Of a stretch of 34,275 nt of DNA, positions 16,663 through 25,520 are shown piece after piece. The notes beneath the pieces were generated by a model, which worked only from the letters and a program-made list of their open reading frames with translations, was not told where the DNA came from and ran no database searches. The DNA is from Nocardia sienata NBRC 100364 (GTDB taxonomy: Bacteria; Actinomycetota; Actinomycetes; Mycobacteriales; Mycobacteriaceae): assembly GCF_001613205.1 (NCBI RefSeq), contig NZ_BDBX01000068.1:1-34275 (forward strand). Reading direction: 5' to 3'. Made by a program: the position numbers and the translations under genes. Each line of letters starts with the position of its first letter. Position 1 is the first letter of the stretch.

Positions 16663-16674
16663 TACTACGTAGTA
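16663..16674. promoter_or_regulatory. Perfect 12-base palindrome TACTACGTAGTA
   Basis: The palindrome lies 60 bases before the yrbEA start. Its AT-rich, exactly symmetric form in a G+C-rich genome and its position near the expected promoter make it a candidate binding site for a dimeric repressor. Confidence 0.45.
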
Positions 16675-16733
16675 AGGTGCCTCAAGCAAACCAGCCGTCG
16701 GGGTAGGTAACCGACGTCGAGAGGGGTTAGTCA

Positions 16734-17588
16734 GTGCAGTCGACCAAGAGTCCACCAACAGGTTCTCGGTTGAGCGGGGCGGTCGAGTGGACGCGGGACT
16801 ACTGGCGCGACCATCCCCGACGTTCCTTGGAGACGCTCGGCCGGCAGATGACCATGGGTGTCGAAGCGGTCTCCGAACTCGTGGTCAGTATCTTCCGCGG
16901 CCGGTTCCCTCTCGACGAGTTCATCCGGCAGTGCGCCTTCATGGCGAGCGTCGCCGCGGCGCCCACACTGCTCGTCGCGATTCCGATCGGTGTCATCGTA
17001 TCCATCCAGGTCGGCGCGGTCGCACAGCAGGTCGGCGCCACCTCGTTCATCGGCGCGGCCAACGGCCTGGGCATCATCCAGCAGGGCGCCCCCCTGGTCA
17101 CCGTGCTGATGATCGCGGGCGCAGTCGGTTCCGCGATCTGCGCCGATCTCGGCTCCCGGACCATTCGCGAAGAAATCGACGCCATGAAAGTCATGGGCGT
17201 CGATCCGCTGCGGAGGCTCGTCGCGCCGCGACTCGGCGCCGCAATGCTGGTCAGCGTGCTGCTCTGCGGTTTCGTGGTCTTCGTCGGATTTCTGACCGGA
17301 TACATTTTCAATATTTTCGCCCAGGGCGGCACCCCGGGTTCCTATATCGCGACCTTCGCCTCGTTCGCGATAACGCTGGACCTGCTTGTCGCGCTGGTGA
17401 AATCGCTGTTGTTCGGTCTGCTCGCGGCAATCATCGCCTGTGATACCGGATTGAACACCCGCGGTGGTCCGGGCGGTGTCGCCAACTCGGTGAATACCGC
17501 CGTTGTCATGTCCGCGGTGATGTTGTTCGGAGTGAATGTGATCTTCACCCAGGTGTACAACACTTTGTTCCCCCCGCAGGTGGTGTGA
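16734..17588 (+). CDS. yrbEA: Mce operon permease YrbEA (MlaE family)
   Basis: YrbEA and YrbEB form the inner-membrane permease pair of an Mce lipid importer, energised by an ATPase (MceG/Mkl) encoded elsewhere. The 284-residue protein has an N-terminal amphipathic region (to about 45) and about five membrane segments. The MlaE family signature, with the conserved acidic EEIDAMKVMGVDPLRRLVAPR segment (about 144-164), is present; it is the cytoplasmic loop that contacts the ATPase. Start: a GTG with GAGAGGGG about 8 bases upstream. It is the first gene of the operon and ends 4 bases before yrbEB. Confidence 0.95.
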   Translation: MQSTKSPPTGSRLSGAVEWTRDYWRDHPRRSLETLGRQMTMGVEAVSELVVSIFRGRFPLDEFIRQCAFMASVAAAPTLLVAIPIGVIVSIQVGAVAQQVGATSFIGAANGLGIIQQGAPLVTVLMIAGAVGSAICADLGSRTIREEIDAMKVMGVDPLRRLVAPRLGAAMLVSVLLCGFVVFVGFLTGYIFNIFAQGGTPGSYIATFASFAITLDLLVALVKSLLFGLLAAIIACDTGLNTRGGPGGVANSVNTAVVMSAVMLFGVNVIFTQVYNTLFPPQVV

Positions 17589-17592
17589 GCCG

Positions 17593-18456
17593 GTGTCCGC
17601 AACCTATGTGCCCCCGCTACTCAAACCGCTGCAGCAACTGCGAAAAGCGGCCGGCGCGCCGGTCGATATGCTGGCCCGCCTCGGGCACCAAGTGTTCTTT
17701 TTCCTGCGCTCGGTCGGCTCGATGCCGCTGGCGTTCAAGCAGTACCCCAAAGAAGTCTGGCGCCTGCTCTCGGATGTCACCTGGGGCAACGGCAATCTCA
17801 TCGTCGGCGGCGGAACGATCGGCGTCGTACTCATTCTGAGCGCCTTCGGCGGAATGACCGTGGCCATCCAGGGCCACACCTCGCTCGATCTGCTCGGGCT
17901 CAGTCCGATCACCGGCGCTATCTCGGCGTTCGCCACCACCCGTGAACTCGGTCCGCTGCTCGCCGCACTGGCCTTCGCGGCCCAGGCGGGCTGCCGGTTC
18001 ACCGCTCAACTCGGCGCCATGCGAATCTCGGAGGAGATCGACGCGCTGGAGTCGGTGGCCATCCGCCCGCTGCCCTACCTGGTGAGCACCCGGATGATCG
18101 CCGCGATGATCACCATCCTGCCGCTGTACTGCCTGGGTCTGGCGATGGCCTACATCTCCTGCTCGCTGACCGTGCAGCTCATCGGCGGTACCGCCAGCGG
18201 TACCTACCAGCACTACTTCTATCAGTTCCTGATTCCGACGGACGTGCTGTACTCGCTGCTCAAAGCGATTGTCTTCGTCGCCATCACCACGTTCATCCAG
18301 TGCTACTACGGCTTCTTCGCCTCCGGTGGCCCCGAGGGCGTCGGTGTGGCGGCCGGTCGCGCGATCAAGATGTGCATCATCGCCACCGTTTTCGTGGACC
18401 TCTTCATGACCTTGGCCATTTGGGGTGTCAACCCCGGCATCCGGATCTCGGGGTAG
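17593..18456 (+). CDS. yrbEB: Mce operon permease YrbEB (MlaE family)
   Basis: This second MlaE-type permease is 287 residues long and pairs with YrbEA. It has an N-terminal amphipathic part, about five membrane helices and the coupling loop EEIDALESVAIRPLPYLVSTR (about 146-166). The segment ATTRELGPLLAALAFAAQAG just before it is also typical. Translation starts at a GTG only 4 bases after the yrbEA stop. The product ends with GINPGIRISG-like sequence (here WGVNPGIRISG), a common actinobacterial YrbEB end. No defects are seen. Confidence 0.95.
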   Translation: MSATYVPPLLKPLQQLRKAAGAPVDMLARLGHQVFFFLRSVGSMPLAFKQYPKEVWRLLSDVTWGNGNLIVGGGTIGVVLILSAFGGMTVAIQGHTSLDLLGLSPITGAISAFATTRELGPLLAALAFAAQAGCRFTAQLGAMRISEEIDALESVAIRPLPYLVSTRMIAAMITILPLYCLGLAMAYISCSLTVQLIGGTASGTYQHYFYQFLIPTDVLYSLLKAIVFVAITTFIQCYYGFFASGGPEGVGVAAGRAIKMCIIATVFVDLFMTLAIWGVNPGIRISG

Positions 18457-18459
18457 GCA

Positions 18460-20013
18460 ATGATCATCGATCCCAGTGGGCGCGGGCCCACGATGAAGCA
18501 GTTGCTGATCGCGGGCGTGTGCGGCCTGATCGTCTTCGCGGTCGTGCTCGGCTTCCTGATGGCCCGATACCAGGGCTATTTCGTGGAAAAAGTAAAGGTG
18601 ACGGCCAACCTCACCACCACCGGTGACGGGCTGCCCGAACAAGCCGACGTCAAGTTCCGTGGCGTACTGGTCGGCGCGGTCAAGGATGTCTCGGTGGCCG
18701 CCCAGGGCGAGCTGCAGCAGGTGAACATCGAGCTGAAGCCCGAATTCGCCGACGGTATCCCGGCCACGGTCACCGCCCGGGTGGTGCCCAGCAACCTGTT
18801 CGCCGTCACCTCGGTGGAACTGGTCTACAACGGGCCGAGCCCGGACCATCTCGACGAGGGCTCGACCATCGAGGAAGACCGCAGCCAGGGCACCATCGCC
18901 CTGCAGGACACCCTGACCACGGTGCAGAACATCCTCGACGCCATCGATCCCATGCAGTTCGGCCGGGTCCTGGGCACCCTGTCCTACGCGCTGGACGGCA
19001 GCGGCCGGATGCCCGGGTCGACCATCGAACGGATCGACCGCTGGGTGACCTCGGTGGACGAGTCGATTCCCGATCTCGGTGTATTCCTCGGCGATCTCTC
19101 GGGTTCGGTGCACGCACTCAACGAATCGGCGCCGGAACTCATGGACGTCCTGGCCTCGTCCGTCCAGACCGCGAGCACGATCGCCGACCGGCGCGAGGAA
19201 CTGGTGAATGTGATCACCGGCGCCAGCAGTATGGCCGACCAGATCAACGATCTGTTCGCCCGGAACCCGAATGTCGGTAAAGAGCTCACCGTCGGGATGA
19301 ACCAGACCTTCGGCGCGCTGGCCGCGAACCCGTCGTCGATCACCAACGCCATCAGTAACCTGAACAACTCGTCGCGCAAGCTGAGCACGGTGTTCACCTG
19401 GGGCCCGCAGCGGCAGATGGTTTGGAACGCGGGTGTCACCTTCACTCCGTTCAACCCCAACACCGTGGCGGACTGCCCGCGCTACGGCGATCTGGCCGGC
19501 CCGAGCTGCTTCACCGCCCCCGCGGTCGCGGATCCGGGCTACCTTCCCGAGCAGGTGAAACCGCGCCGGCTCCCCGCCGCCGACGGGCTGCCGGTGCTGC
19601 CGCCGCTGCCCGGTCTGCCGCAGATCCCGGGTGTCACCACCGAGGCCGGCGCGCCCGCGCCGACGGCGCAGGCGCCGGGCAACAACCCGTTCGCCGGAAC
19701 GCCGCTGGAAGGGCTTTTCCCGCAGGGATTCCCGCAGCTTCCGGGGCTGCCCGGCGCGCCGGCTCCGGCTCCGGCCGCGCAGCCCGGTGAGCAGCCGCAG
19801 AACCCGCCGGCCCAGCCGGGTGCGCCCGCACCGGCCGCGGACAACGGCACCCCGGGGACCGGCGTGGTGCCCGCGGCCGCACCGATCACCTACGAGGGCG
19901 ACGCCGCGGTGGAGACGCTGCTGGGTCGCAAGCCGTCCTCGATGGAGTACTTGATGCTGAGTTCGATTCTGGAAGGCGGAACCCTGCGTGTGACCGAGGA
20001 GGCCGCCTCGTGA
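18460..20013 (+). CDS. mceA: MCE family protein MceA with long Pro/Ala-rich C-terminal tail
   Basis: This is the first of six MCE-domain subunits that form the periplasmic channel guiding lipid substrates to the permease. The 517-residue protein has a short polar N-terminus, a membrane anchor at about 13-33, the MCE/MlaD domain at about 40-118 (ADVKFRGVLVGAVKDVSV), a helical region to about 320 and a CPRYGDLAGPSCF cysteine pair near 340-355. A Pro/Ala/Gly-rich tail spans about 368-470, and the protein ends with a folded-looking stretch (YEGDAAVETLLGRKPSS). MCE tails of this kind are known but are more usual on C, D or F subunits. It starts 3 bases after yrbEB and overlaps mceB by 4 bases (GTGA). 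Confidence 0.94.
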   Translation: MIIDPSGRGPTMKQLLIAGVCGLIVFAVVLGFLMARYQGYFVEKVKVTANLTTTGDGLPEQADVKFRGVLVGAVKDVSVAAQGELQQVNIELKPEFADGIPATVTARVVPSNLFAVTSVELVYNGPSPDHLDEGSTIEEDRSQGTIALQDTLTTVQNILDAIDPMQFGRVLGTLSYALDGSGRMPGSTIERIDRWVTSVDESIPDLGVFLGDLSGSVHALNESAPELMDVLASSVQTASTIADRREELVNVITGASSMADQINDLFARNPNVGKELTVGMNQTFGALAANPSSITNAISNLNNSSRKLSTVFTWGPQRQMVWNAGVTFTPFNPNTVADCPRYGDLAGPSCFTAPAVADPGYLPEQVKPRRLPAADGLPVLPPLPGLPQIPGVTTEAGAPAPTAQAPGNNPFAGTPLEGLFPQGFPQLPGLPGAPAPAPAAQPGEQPQNPPAQPGAPAPAADNGTPGTGVVPAAAPITYEGDAAVETLLGRKPSSMEYLMLSSILEGGTLRVTEEAAS

Positions 20014-21041
20014 GGGGAGTTCGCAAACCGCTGATCGGGTTCGGCCTGTTCGCGGTGGTATCCGTGCTGGTCACGGTGCTGGTGTGGAATACGCTGGCCC
20101 GGACGGTCGACGGTGGTACGAAATCGTATTCCGCGGTGTTCACCGATGTACTGGGTCTGCGCGAGGGCGACGACGTCCGGATGGCGGGCGTGCGGGTGGG
20201 CAAGGTCCAGAAGATCGAGGTCACCGACGACCACAATGCCAAGGTCAGCTTTATCGTCCAGGACGATCAGACGCTCTTCGGCAACACCAAGGCGCTGGTG
20301 CGCTACCAGAACCTGATCGGCCAGCGCTATGTCGCGCTGGCGCCGGGCTCCGGTGGCGATGCGACCGAGCTGCCCGAGGACGGCACCATCTCGTTGGACC
20401 GCACCGAGCCGTCCTTCGATATCTCGGCGCTGCTCAACGGCTTCCAGCCGCTGTTCGAGGTGCTCGAGCCCGCGCAGGTGAACCGGCTCTCGGAAACCTT
20501 CATCCTGGCGTTGCAGGGCGATCGGGTGTCGCTGAGCTCGTTCATCACCCAGGCCGCCACCATGGCAGGCGATTTCCAGCGGCGTGACGCCATCCTCAGC
20601 GATGTGATCACCAACCTCAGCGGTGTGATGGCCGGTCTGGCCAAACGAGGGGACGAATTGGAGACGCTGATAACCCAGACGCGGGCCCTGATCGGCGGCT
20701 TGTACGAGCAGGGCCGGCAACTGCTCGGCTCGACCGAGCAGATCGCGGGCGCGACCACGGCTCTCGTCGGCATGGTGGGCAATATCCAGCCCAAGCTGGA
20801 GGCCGTCCAGAATTCGACACGTGACGCTTTGACCCTGTTCCTGGCCAACGGCGCCAAACTGGATCAGGCCGCGATCGACCTCCCATCCATCCTCGCCGAC
20901 GCCGGGCGCTTCACCTCCGAGGGCGCGTACGCCAACGCCTACATCTGCCGACTGGATGTATCGCTCTACGGTGTGCTCTTCCCGCGCGGGCTGTTCTCCC
21001 AGATCGGCGGCAATTCGCAATCGGCGGTGTGCCGGCCATGA
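20010..21041 (+). CDS. mceB: MCE family protein MceB
   Basis: MceB is 343 residues long, with a membrane anchor at about 8-28, the MCE domain at about 37-115 (GLREGDDVRMAGVRVGKVQKIEV) and a long helical region containing repeated heptad-like segments, as in the tube-forming parts of MCE proteins. It ends in CRP, the common end of MceB proteins, and the C-terminal cysteines (residues about 314 and 341) could pair. The GTG start overlaps the mceA stop (GTGA). No Pro-rich tail is present. Confidence 0.95.
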   Translation: MRGVRKPLIGFGLFAVVSVLVTVLVWNTLARTVDGGTKSYSAVFTDVLGLREGDDVRMAGVRVGKVQKIEVTDDHNAKVSFIVQDDQTLFGNTKALVRYQNLIGQRYVALAPGSGGDATELPEDGTISLDRTEPSFDISALLNGFQPLFEVLEPAQVNRLSETFILALQGDRVSLSSFITQAATMAGDFQRRDAILSDVITNLSGVMAGLAKRGDELETLITQTRALIGGLYEQGRQLLGSTEQIAGATTALVGMVGNIQPKLEAVQNSTRDALTLFLANGAKLDQAAIDLPSILADAGRFTSEGAYANAYICRLDVSLYGVLFPRGLFSQIGGNSQSAVCRP

Positions 21042-22036
21042 TGACGAAACTCAAAACCTGGTTCAACAACAATCGGTACTTCGGCCTCGGCATCATCGGC
21101 GTCGTCGTCGTCGGTGTGCTGGTATTGGCGTCGAGCGGATTCCGCAATCTCGGGATCGGTGAACAGTCCATCGAGGCCGAATTCGTACAGTCCGCCGGTA
21201 TCACCGTCGGGGACAAGGTGGATGTCGCCGGGGTGCCGGTGGGCCGGGTCGCGGCCGCCGAACTCGAGGGCGATCACGTACTGCTGACCCTGCAGGTCAG
21301 CAATGACGTGAAGCTCGGACCCGATGCCCGGGCCTCTATCAAGATGGCGACCCTGCTCGGCGCCCGCTATGTGGATCTGGATCCCGGTGACGGTTCCGGC
21401 CTGCCCGACGACCGGATCCCCAAGACCAATACCGCGGTCCCCTACGACCTCGCCGATGTGGTCACCAAGGGCACTCCGGAGTTCCAGGAACTCGATCCCG
21501 GCAAACTGGCCGAATCACTGAACCTGTTCAACGAGCAGTTGAAGGGGTCGCCGGAACTGGTCGTCCAGTCACTGGACAGTATCGGCGCCCTGGCCAAGGT
21601 GATCGACCAGCGCAAGGACGATGTCTCGCAGTTGCTCTCCGATCTCGACCGGGTGACCACCATCCTGGCCGACAACCGCAACAGCGCGCTGCTGATCATC
21701 ACCCAGGGCGAGGCCATCGCCTCGCGGGTGGTGGAACGGCAGCAGCTGCTGCGGACCCTGCTCGACAATGTGGCCACGCTGACCGCGCAGTTGCAGGCGA
21801 TCGGTGCCCAGAACAACAACCAGTTCAGCACCACGCTCGACCAGCTGAACGTCATGGCAACGGGCCTGCAGAAGAACAAGGACAACCTGGACCGGCTGCT
21901 GTCGATCATGCCGCCGTCGGTGCGCTACCTGGCCAATGCGTGGGGTAACGGCAACTACGCCGAGGTCGGTATTCCGTGGCTGTTCCCGGACAACTGGTTG
22001 TGCTTCGCCGAAGTCGCCGAGGGGTGCCAGGGATGA
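21038..22036 (+). CDS. mceC: MCE family protein MceC
   Basis: This third MCE subunit is 332 residues from the ATG that overlaps the mceB stop (ATGA); the next codon is also ATG and could serve as start. It has an N-terminal anchor at about 16-36 (LGIIGVVVVGVLVLASSGF) and an MCE domain at about 45-120 (ITVGDKVDVAGVPVGRVAAAEL, MATLLGARYVDLDPGD). A long coiled-coil-like region (150-300) is rich in Asn, Gln and Leu. It ends in WLCFAEVAEGCQG, with two cysteines. The tail is short, whereas mycobacterial MceC proteins often carry a Pro-rich extension. Confidence 0.94.
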   Translation: MMTKLKTWFNNNRYFGLGIIGVVVVGVLVLASSGFRNLGIGEQSIEAEFVQSAGITVGDKVDVAGVPVGRVAAAELEGDHVLLTLQVSNDVKLGPDARASIKMATLLGARYVDLDPGDGSGLPDDRIPKTNTAVPYDLADVVTKGTPEFQELDPGKLAESLNLFNEQLKGSPELVVQSLDSIGALAKVIDQRKDDVSQLLSDLDRVTTILADNRNSALLIITQGEAIASRVVERQQLLRTLLDNVATLTAQLQAIGAQNNNQFSTTLDQLNVMATGLQKNKDNLDRLLSIMPPSVRYLANAWGNGNYAEVGIPWLFPDNWLCFAEVAEGCQG

Positions 22037-23133
22037 GCAAGAACAAGATCGGGATCGTGAAGCGAACCGCCCAGGCGCTGGTCATCGGCGTATCGGCGGT
22101 CGCGCTCGGCAGCTGCTCGGTGGTGAACAGCGTGACCGGCGGGGATATCGAGATCACCGCCGACTTCGAGAACATCGCCGGCATGTTCGAGGGTAACCCG
22201 ATCACCGTGCTCGGGCTCGAGGTCGGCAAGGTCGACAAGATCGTGCCGCACGGTGATCTGGTCGAGGTCCATATGACCATCGACGGCGATGTACAGATCC
22301 CGAAGAACGCGATGGCGGTGGTGGTCTCGCCCTCCATCGTCACCGACCGGCATATCGAGATGACCCCCCGCTACGTCGAGGGGGACACCCTCGAAGACGG
22401 CGATCACCTGCCGCTGGAACGCACCGATGTCCCGGTGGAACTGGACACGATGCTCAAGACCATCGACAAGTTCGCCGATGCGCTCAAACCCCAGGAGGGG
22501 CAGGAAGGTGTCGGCCCGCTCTCCGGCCGGGTGCTGTACCCGATGCTCAACGGCCAGGGCGCGAAAATGCGCGACACCCTCAACGCGCTGTCGAGCGCGC
22601 TTAAGGTCGGTGTCGACAACAAGGATCACATCTCCAACATCATCATCAAGCTCAACGAGCTGACCACGATGCTGGCCGAGAACGACCAGGCCGTCCGCGA
22701 TTTCAGCAACCAGGCCACCCAGATGACCACCATGCTGGCCGAACAGGCGCCGGGCCTGCAGGCCACCCTGCAGCAGCTCTACGACTTCCTGAACAACACC
22801 AGTTCGGTCTTCGCGCAGCATCAGGATCAGCTGGTGGACACGCTGAACCGGATGAACACCGTGATCGAGCAGCTGCGGGCCAACGCGCACGGGGTCACCG
22901 AGGTGGTCGACGTCGCGCCGATGCTGCTGCAGAGTATCCACCGGTCGATGAACTACGAACAGGGCTACGTCCGGCTGCACGCGCTGATCGGCACGAACCT
23001 CGCGAACGGTGAGCTCATCAGCCTGTTCTGCGAACGGATACAGATGAAGTCCGACGGCTGCCGCACCGGCCGGCCCGAAGATTTCGGACCCGACTTCGGA
23101 CTCACCGCCGCACTGCTGGGACTGACGAAATGA
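22033..23133 (+). CDS. mceD: MCE family protein MceD with lipoprotein-like N-terminus
   Basis: This fourth MCE subunit is 366 residues long. The ATG at 22033 overlaps the mceC stop (ATGA); a longer reading would run inside mceC. The N-terminus is unusual: a basic start (KNKIGIVKR), a hydrophobic segment at about 15-26 and ALGSC with C28, which resembles a lipobox (Gly at position -2 makes it imperfect). The MCE domain lies at about 38-115 (FEGNPITVLGLEVGKVDKIV, VSPSIVTDRHIEMTPRY), followed by a helical region with many Asn/Gln and a C-terminal CERIQMKSDGC pair. Lipidation is inferred, not certain. The stop overlaps the mceE start by 4 bases. Confidence 0.93.
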   Translation: MSKNKIGIVKRTAQALVIGVSAVALGSCSVVNSVTGGDIEITADFENIAGMFEGNPITVLGLEVGKVDKIVPHGDLVEVHMTIDGDVQIPKNAMAVVVSPSIVTDRHIEMTPRYVEGDTLEDGDHLPLERTDVPVELDTMLKTIDKFADALKPQEGQEGVGPLSGRVLYPMLNGQGAKMRDTLNALSSALKVGVDNKDHISNIIIKLNELTTMLAENDQAVRDFSNQATQMTTMLAEQAPGLQATLQQLYDFLNNTSSVFAQHQDQLVDTLNRMNTVIEQLRANAHGVTEVVDVAPMLLQSIHRSMNYEQGYVRLHALIGTNLANGELISLFCERIQMKSDGCRTGRPEDFGPDFGLTAALLGLTK

Positions 23134-24224
23134 TGCGAACGATCCGCCGGGCCCGCCGTGCCATGGCCGCCCTCACCGCGGCCGGGACGGTGGTGCTGGC
23201 CTCCGGATGCGGTCTGACCGTGGAGGACATCCCGCTGCCGAAACCCGGTATCGGCGGTGACACCTTCACGCTGCGGGCGGTGTTCGAGAACGCGCTGAAC
23301 CTGCCCGACCAGGCCAAGGTGAAGATCGGTGGGTCCGATGTCGGTGTGGTCACCAATATCGAGACCAAGAACTTCCAGGCCGTCGTCGATATGGAGATCC
23401 GCAAAGATATCGACCTCCCGGAGGGCACCACCGCCGAACTGCGCCAGGCCACCCCACTCGGCGACGTGTTCATCGCGGTCTCCAAACCGCCCACCGAACA
23501 GGGCAGCCGGTTGCTCACCGACGGCGATACGCTGCCCATCGAGAAGACCTCGGCGGGCGCGACCGTGGAGGAACTGCTGCTGTCGGTATCGCTGATGTTC
23601 AACGGCGGCGGTATCGCCCATCTGACCCGGCTGGGCACCGAACTGGACTCGATCGTCGGCGGTCGCAGCGATCAGCTGGTGCATCTGGTCAACGAGATCA
23701 CCGGCGTGGTCTCGAGTATCAATGCCAACTCCGCGCAGATCGACAGCGTGCTCGGCGAATTCAACGTCCTGGCCGATACTCTCGATGCCCGCCGTAACGA
23801 CCTCGGCCAGGTGGCAGACACCCTGCCGGACATGATCGGAGCGGTCGCGGAGAACAACCGGGCGCTCGGGGATCTGCTGGGCAAGATCGCGACCACCAGC
23901 GCGGCGCTCGGCGATTACGCGAACACCACCGGTGGTGATCTGGCCGGGACGCTGGACAATCTGAACAACCTGATGGCGGCGCTCGCGGCCACCGGCGACA
24001 ACTTCGGCGCGCTGATGGACGCCCTGCACGAGCTGAAAGGCCCGGTCAACGCCACCTTCCGCGGTAGCAGCCTGGCCGCCCAGGTCAATGTCACCAATCT
24101 GGATATCGCCATGCTGACCGCGCCCGGCACCAGCCATTTCTACGACGGGCGCGATCTGCAGGACTTCGCGGGCAGCCTGATCCAGATCCTCCAGGTTGTG
24201 CAGTACCGCGTGGGAGGCCAGTGA
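23130..24224 (+). CDS. mceE: MCE family lipoprotein MceE (LprK-like)
   Basis: MceE is the usual lipoprotein of Mce complexes. The 364-residue product has an Arg-rich N-terminus (MMRTIRRARRA), a hydrophobic stretch and the clear lipobox LASGC with C27. The MCE domain spans about 45-125 (ALNLPDQAKVKIGGSDVGVVTNIETKN, RQATPLGDVFIAVSKP). A long helical region follows (150-310), consistent with the MCE needle. The first codon overlaps the mceD stop (ATGA), and the second codon, also ATG, is an alternative start. It ends one base into mceF. Confidence 0.95.
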   Translation: MMRTIRRARRAMAALTAAGTVVLASGCGLTVEDIPLPKPGIGGDTFTLRAVFENALNLPDQAKVKIGGSDVGVVTNIETKNFQAVVDMEIRKDIDLPEGTTAELRQATPLGDVFIAVSKPPTEQGSRLLTDGDTLPIEKTSAGATVEELLLSVSLMFNGGGIAHLTRLGTELDSIVGGRSDQLVHLVNEITGVVSSINANSAQIDSVLGEFNVLADTLDARRNDLGQVADTLPDMIGAVAENNRALGDLLGKIATTSAALGDYANTTGGDLAGTLDNLNNLMAALAATGDNFGALMDALHELKGPVNATFRGSSLAAQVNVTNLDIAMLTAPGTSHFYDGRDLQDFAGSLIQILQVVQYRVGGQ

Positions 24225-25387
24225 TGTTGTCCAAGAACAAGATCCTGCTGTCCAATATCGGACTGGTGCTGGCGCTGCTGATCGGCGGCACCTATCTGCT
24301 GGTCAATGTCATGCGGGTCAATCCGCTGCGCAGTACCTACACCGTTGTCGTGAACCTCGACCGGTCCGGTGGGCTGCAGCCCGGCAACGATGTCACCCTG
24401 CGTGGTTTCCGGATCGGTGAGGTCAGCGACCTCGAACTCGTCGACAATGGCGCCGGTATCCAGGCCAAGGCCGAGATCGATTCCCGCTACGACATCCCGG
24501 TGGATACGAAGGTCGCCGTACAGGCGTTGTCGGGCGCCGGTGAGCAGTACATAGACTTCCGGCCGGCCGGTGACCAGGGCCCGTACCTGACCGACGGTTC
24601 GGCGATCACTTTCGATGCCGAGCGGGTGAGCACCCCGGTCCCGATCTCAGCGGTGCTGGAGAATTCCAGCGATCTCATCGCCCAGGTGGACCCGGAACAT
24701 TTCGCGGTAATCCTCAACGAGCTCGATACCGCGCTCAGCGGCGGGCCCGATCAGCTGCGTTCGCTGATCGAAGGGGTCAGCCTGGTCACCGCGGGTATGG
24801 ATTCGCTGCTCCCGCAGACCACGCACCTGATCGCCAATCTGCGCACCATCGCGGGCACCACCTCGCAGGCCCAGCCCGATCTGGGCACGTTGACGGCCAA
24901 TTCACGGGTGCTGTTCGATCAGTTCAACAAGGCCAACGCCGAACTGATCAAGGTGCTCGATCAGGCGCCGGGACAGTTCGCGAGCGTCACCGCCACGCTG
25001 GACAGCACCAGTGATCCGATCACCGCGCTGGCCGGCAATTTCCTCGCGCTCACCCGGGCGGCGCAGCTGCGTACCCCCGCGCTGGCGGCGCTGTTCCCGG
25101 CACTCGAGCTCGGTGGTGCCGCGCTCGGCGTCCCCGCCCACGACAACGAGTTCCACACCATCCTCGATATCTGGTTCCGGCCGTACTGCCAGTACCAGTC
25201 CACCCCGATGAAGACCCAGGTGGTCCAGGACGGCACCATCCCGAAGTGGAACTACTGCGACAGCCCCGGACCGGGTGAGCAGATCCGTGGCGCGGTGAAC
25301 GCACCGCGACCGAACATCCCGAACAACGGCGCGACGATCCCGCCGGGGGTGGATCCGAACGAACGTACGCTGCCGCCCGTGCGGTAG
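24224..25387 (+). CDS. mceF: MCE family protein MceF
   Basis: MceF is the last MCE subunit, 387 residues. Anchor at about 7-27 (ILLSNIGLVLALLIGGTYLL), MCE domain at about 40-118 (GLQPGNDVTLRGFRIGEVSDLEL, VQALSGAGEQYIDFRPAG), then a helical region. The C-terminal third contains WFRPYCQYQ and KWNYCDSPGPGEQIRGAVNAPRPNIP, typical of MceF, with a short Pro-rich end. Start choice: the ATG at 24224 has GGAGG 6 bases upstream; the GTG one codon earlier, which would overlap the mceE stop as GTGA, is too close to that site but cannot be excluded. A 133-base gap separates it from the Mce-associated genes. Confidence 0.94.
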   Translation: MLSKNKILLSNIGLVLALLIGGTYLLVNVMRVNPLRSTYTVVVNLDRSGGLQPGNDVTLRGFRIGEVSDLELVDNGAGIQAKAEIDSRYDIPVDTKVAVQALSGAGEQYIDFRPAGDQGPYLTDGSAITFDAERVSTPVPISAVLENSSDLIAQVDPEHFAVILNELDTALSGGPDQLRSLIEGVSLVTAGMDSLLPQTTHLIANLRTIAGTTSQAQPDLGTLTANSRVLFDQFNKANAELIKVLDQAPGQFASVTATLDSTSDPITALAGNFLALTRAAQLRTPALAALFPALELGGAALGVPAHDNEFHTILDIWFRPYCQYQSTPMKTQVVQDGTIPKWNYCDSPGPGEQIRGAVNAPRPNIPNNGATIPPGVDPNERTLPPVR

Positions 25388-25520
25388 GAGGACCGGTCGC
25401 CGCGCGCAGGGTGCGACGGTGCATACTCTCGCAGAGATGCCCGCCACACCCGGCGGTCGTTTTCGACCGGTAGATTACGGCGCGTTTCCCAGCCGCGCCG
25501 GGAAGGTGTGAACAGTACAG
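25388..25520 (+). promoter_or_regulatory. Gap between mceF and the Mce-associated genes, possible internal promoter
   Basis: This is the only sizeable gap in the mce unit. It contains GCATACT at about 25421-25427, which could be a -10 element, and a GGCGCG/CGCGCC inverted repeat around 25479-25499. Either a weak attenuating hairpin or a second promoter could set a different level for the accessory genes. Confidence 0.3.

Larger units (their letters stand above)
16160..16733. promoter_or_regulatory. Divergent control region, protease gene / mce operon
   Basis: This non-coding region of 574 bases is markedly richer in A+T than its surroundings, especially at 16365-16480. No gene is seen in it. 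Near the mce side it holds two symmetric elements (listed separately). An inverted GTTAC/GTAAC pair (16246-16250 and 16267-16271) lies upstream of the protease gene. The long leader suggests that the mce operon is regulated, but no promoter can be fixed by eye. Confidence 0.55.

Noticed and set aside
17617..19113. A 498-residue minus-strand frame opposite yrbEB/mceA
   Set aside because: Composition (His, Arg, Gly, Asp) is typical of antisense frames and both plus-strand genes are certain.
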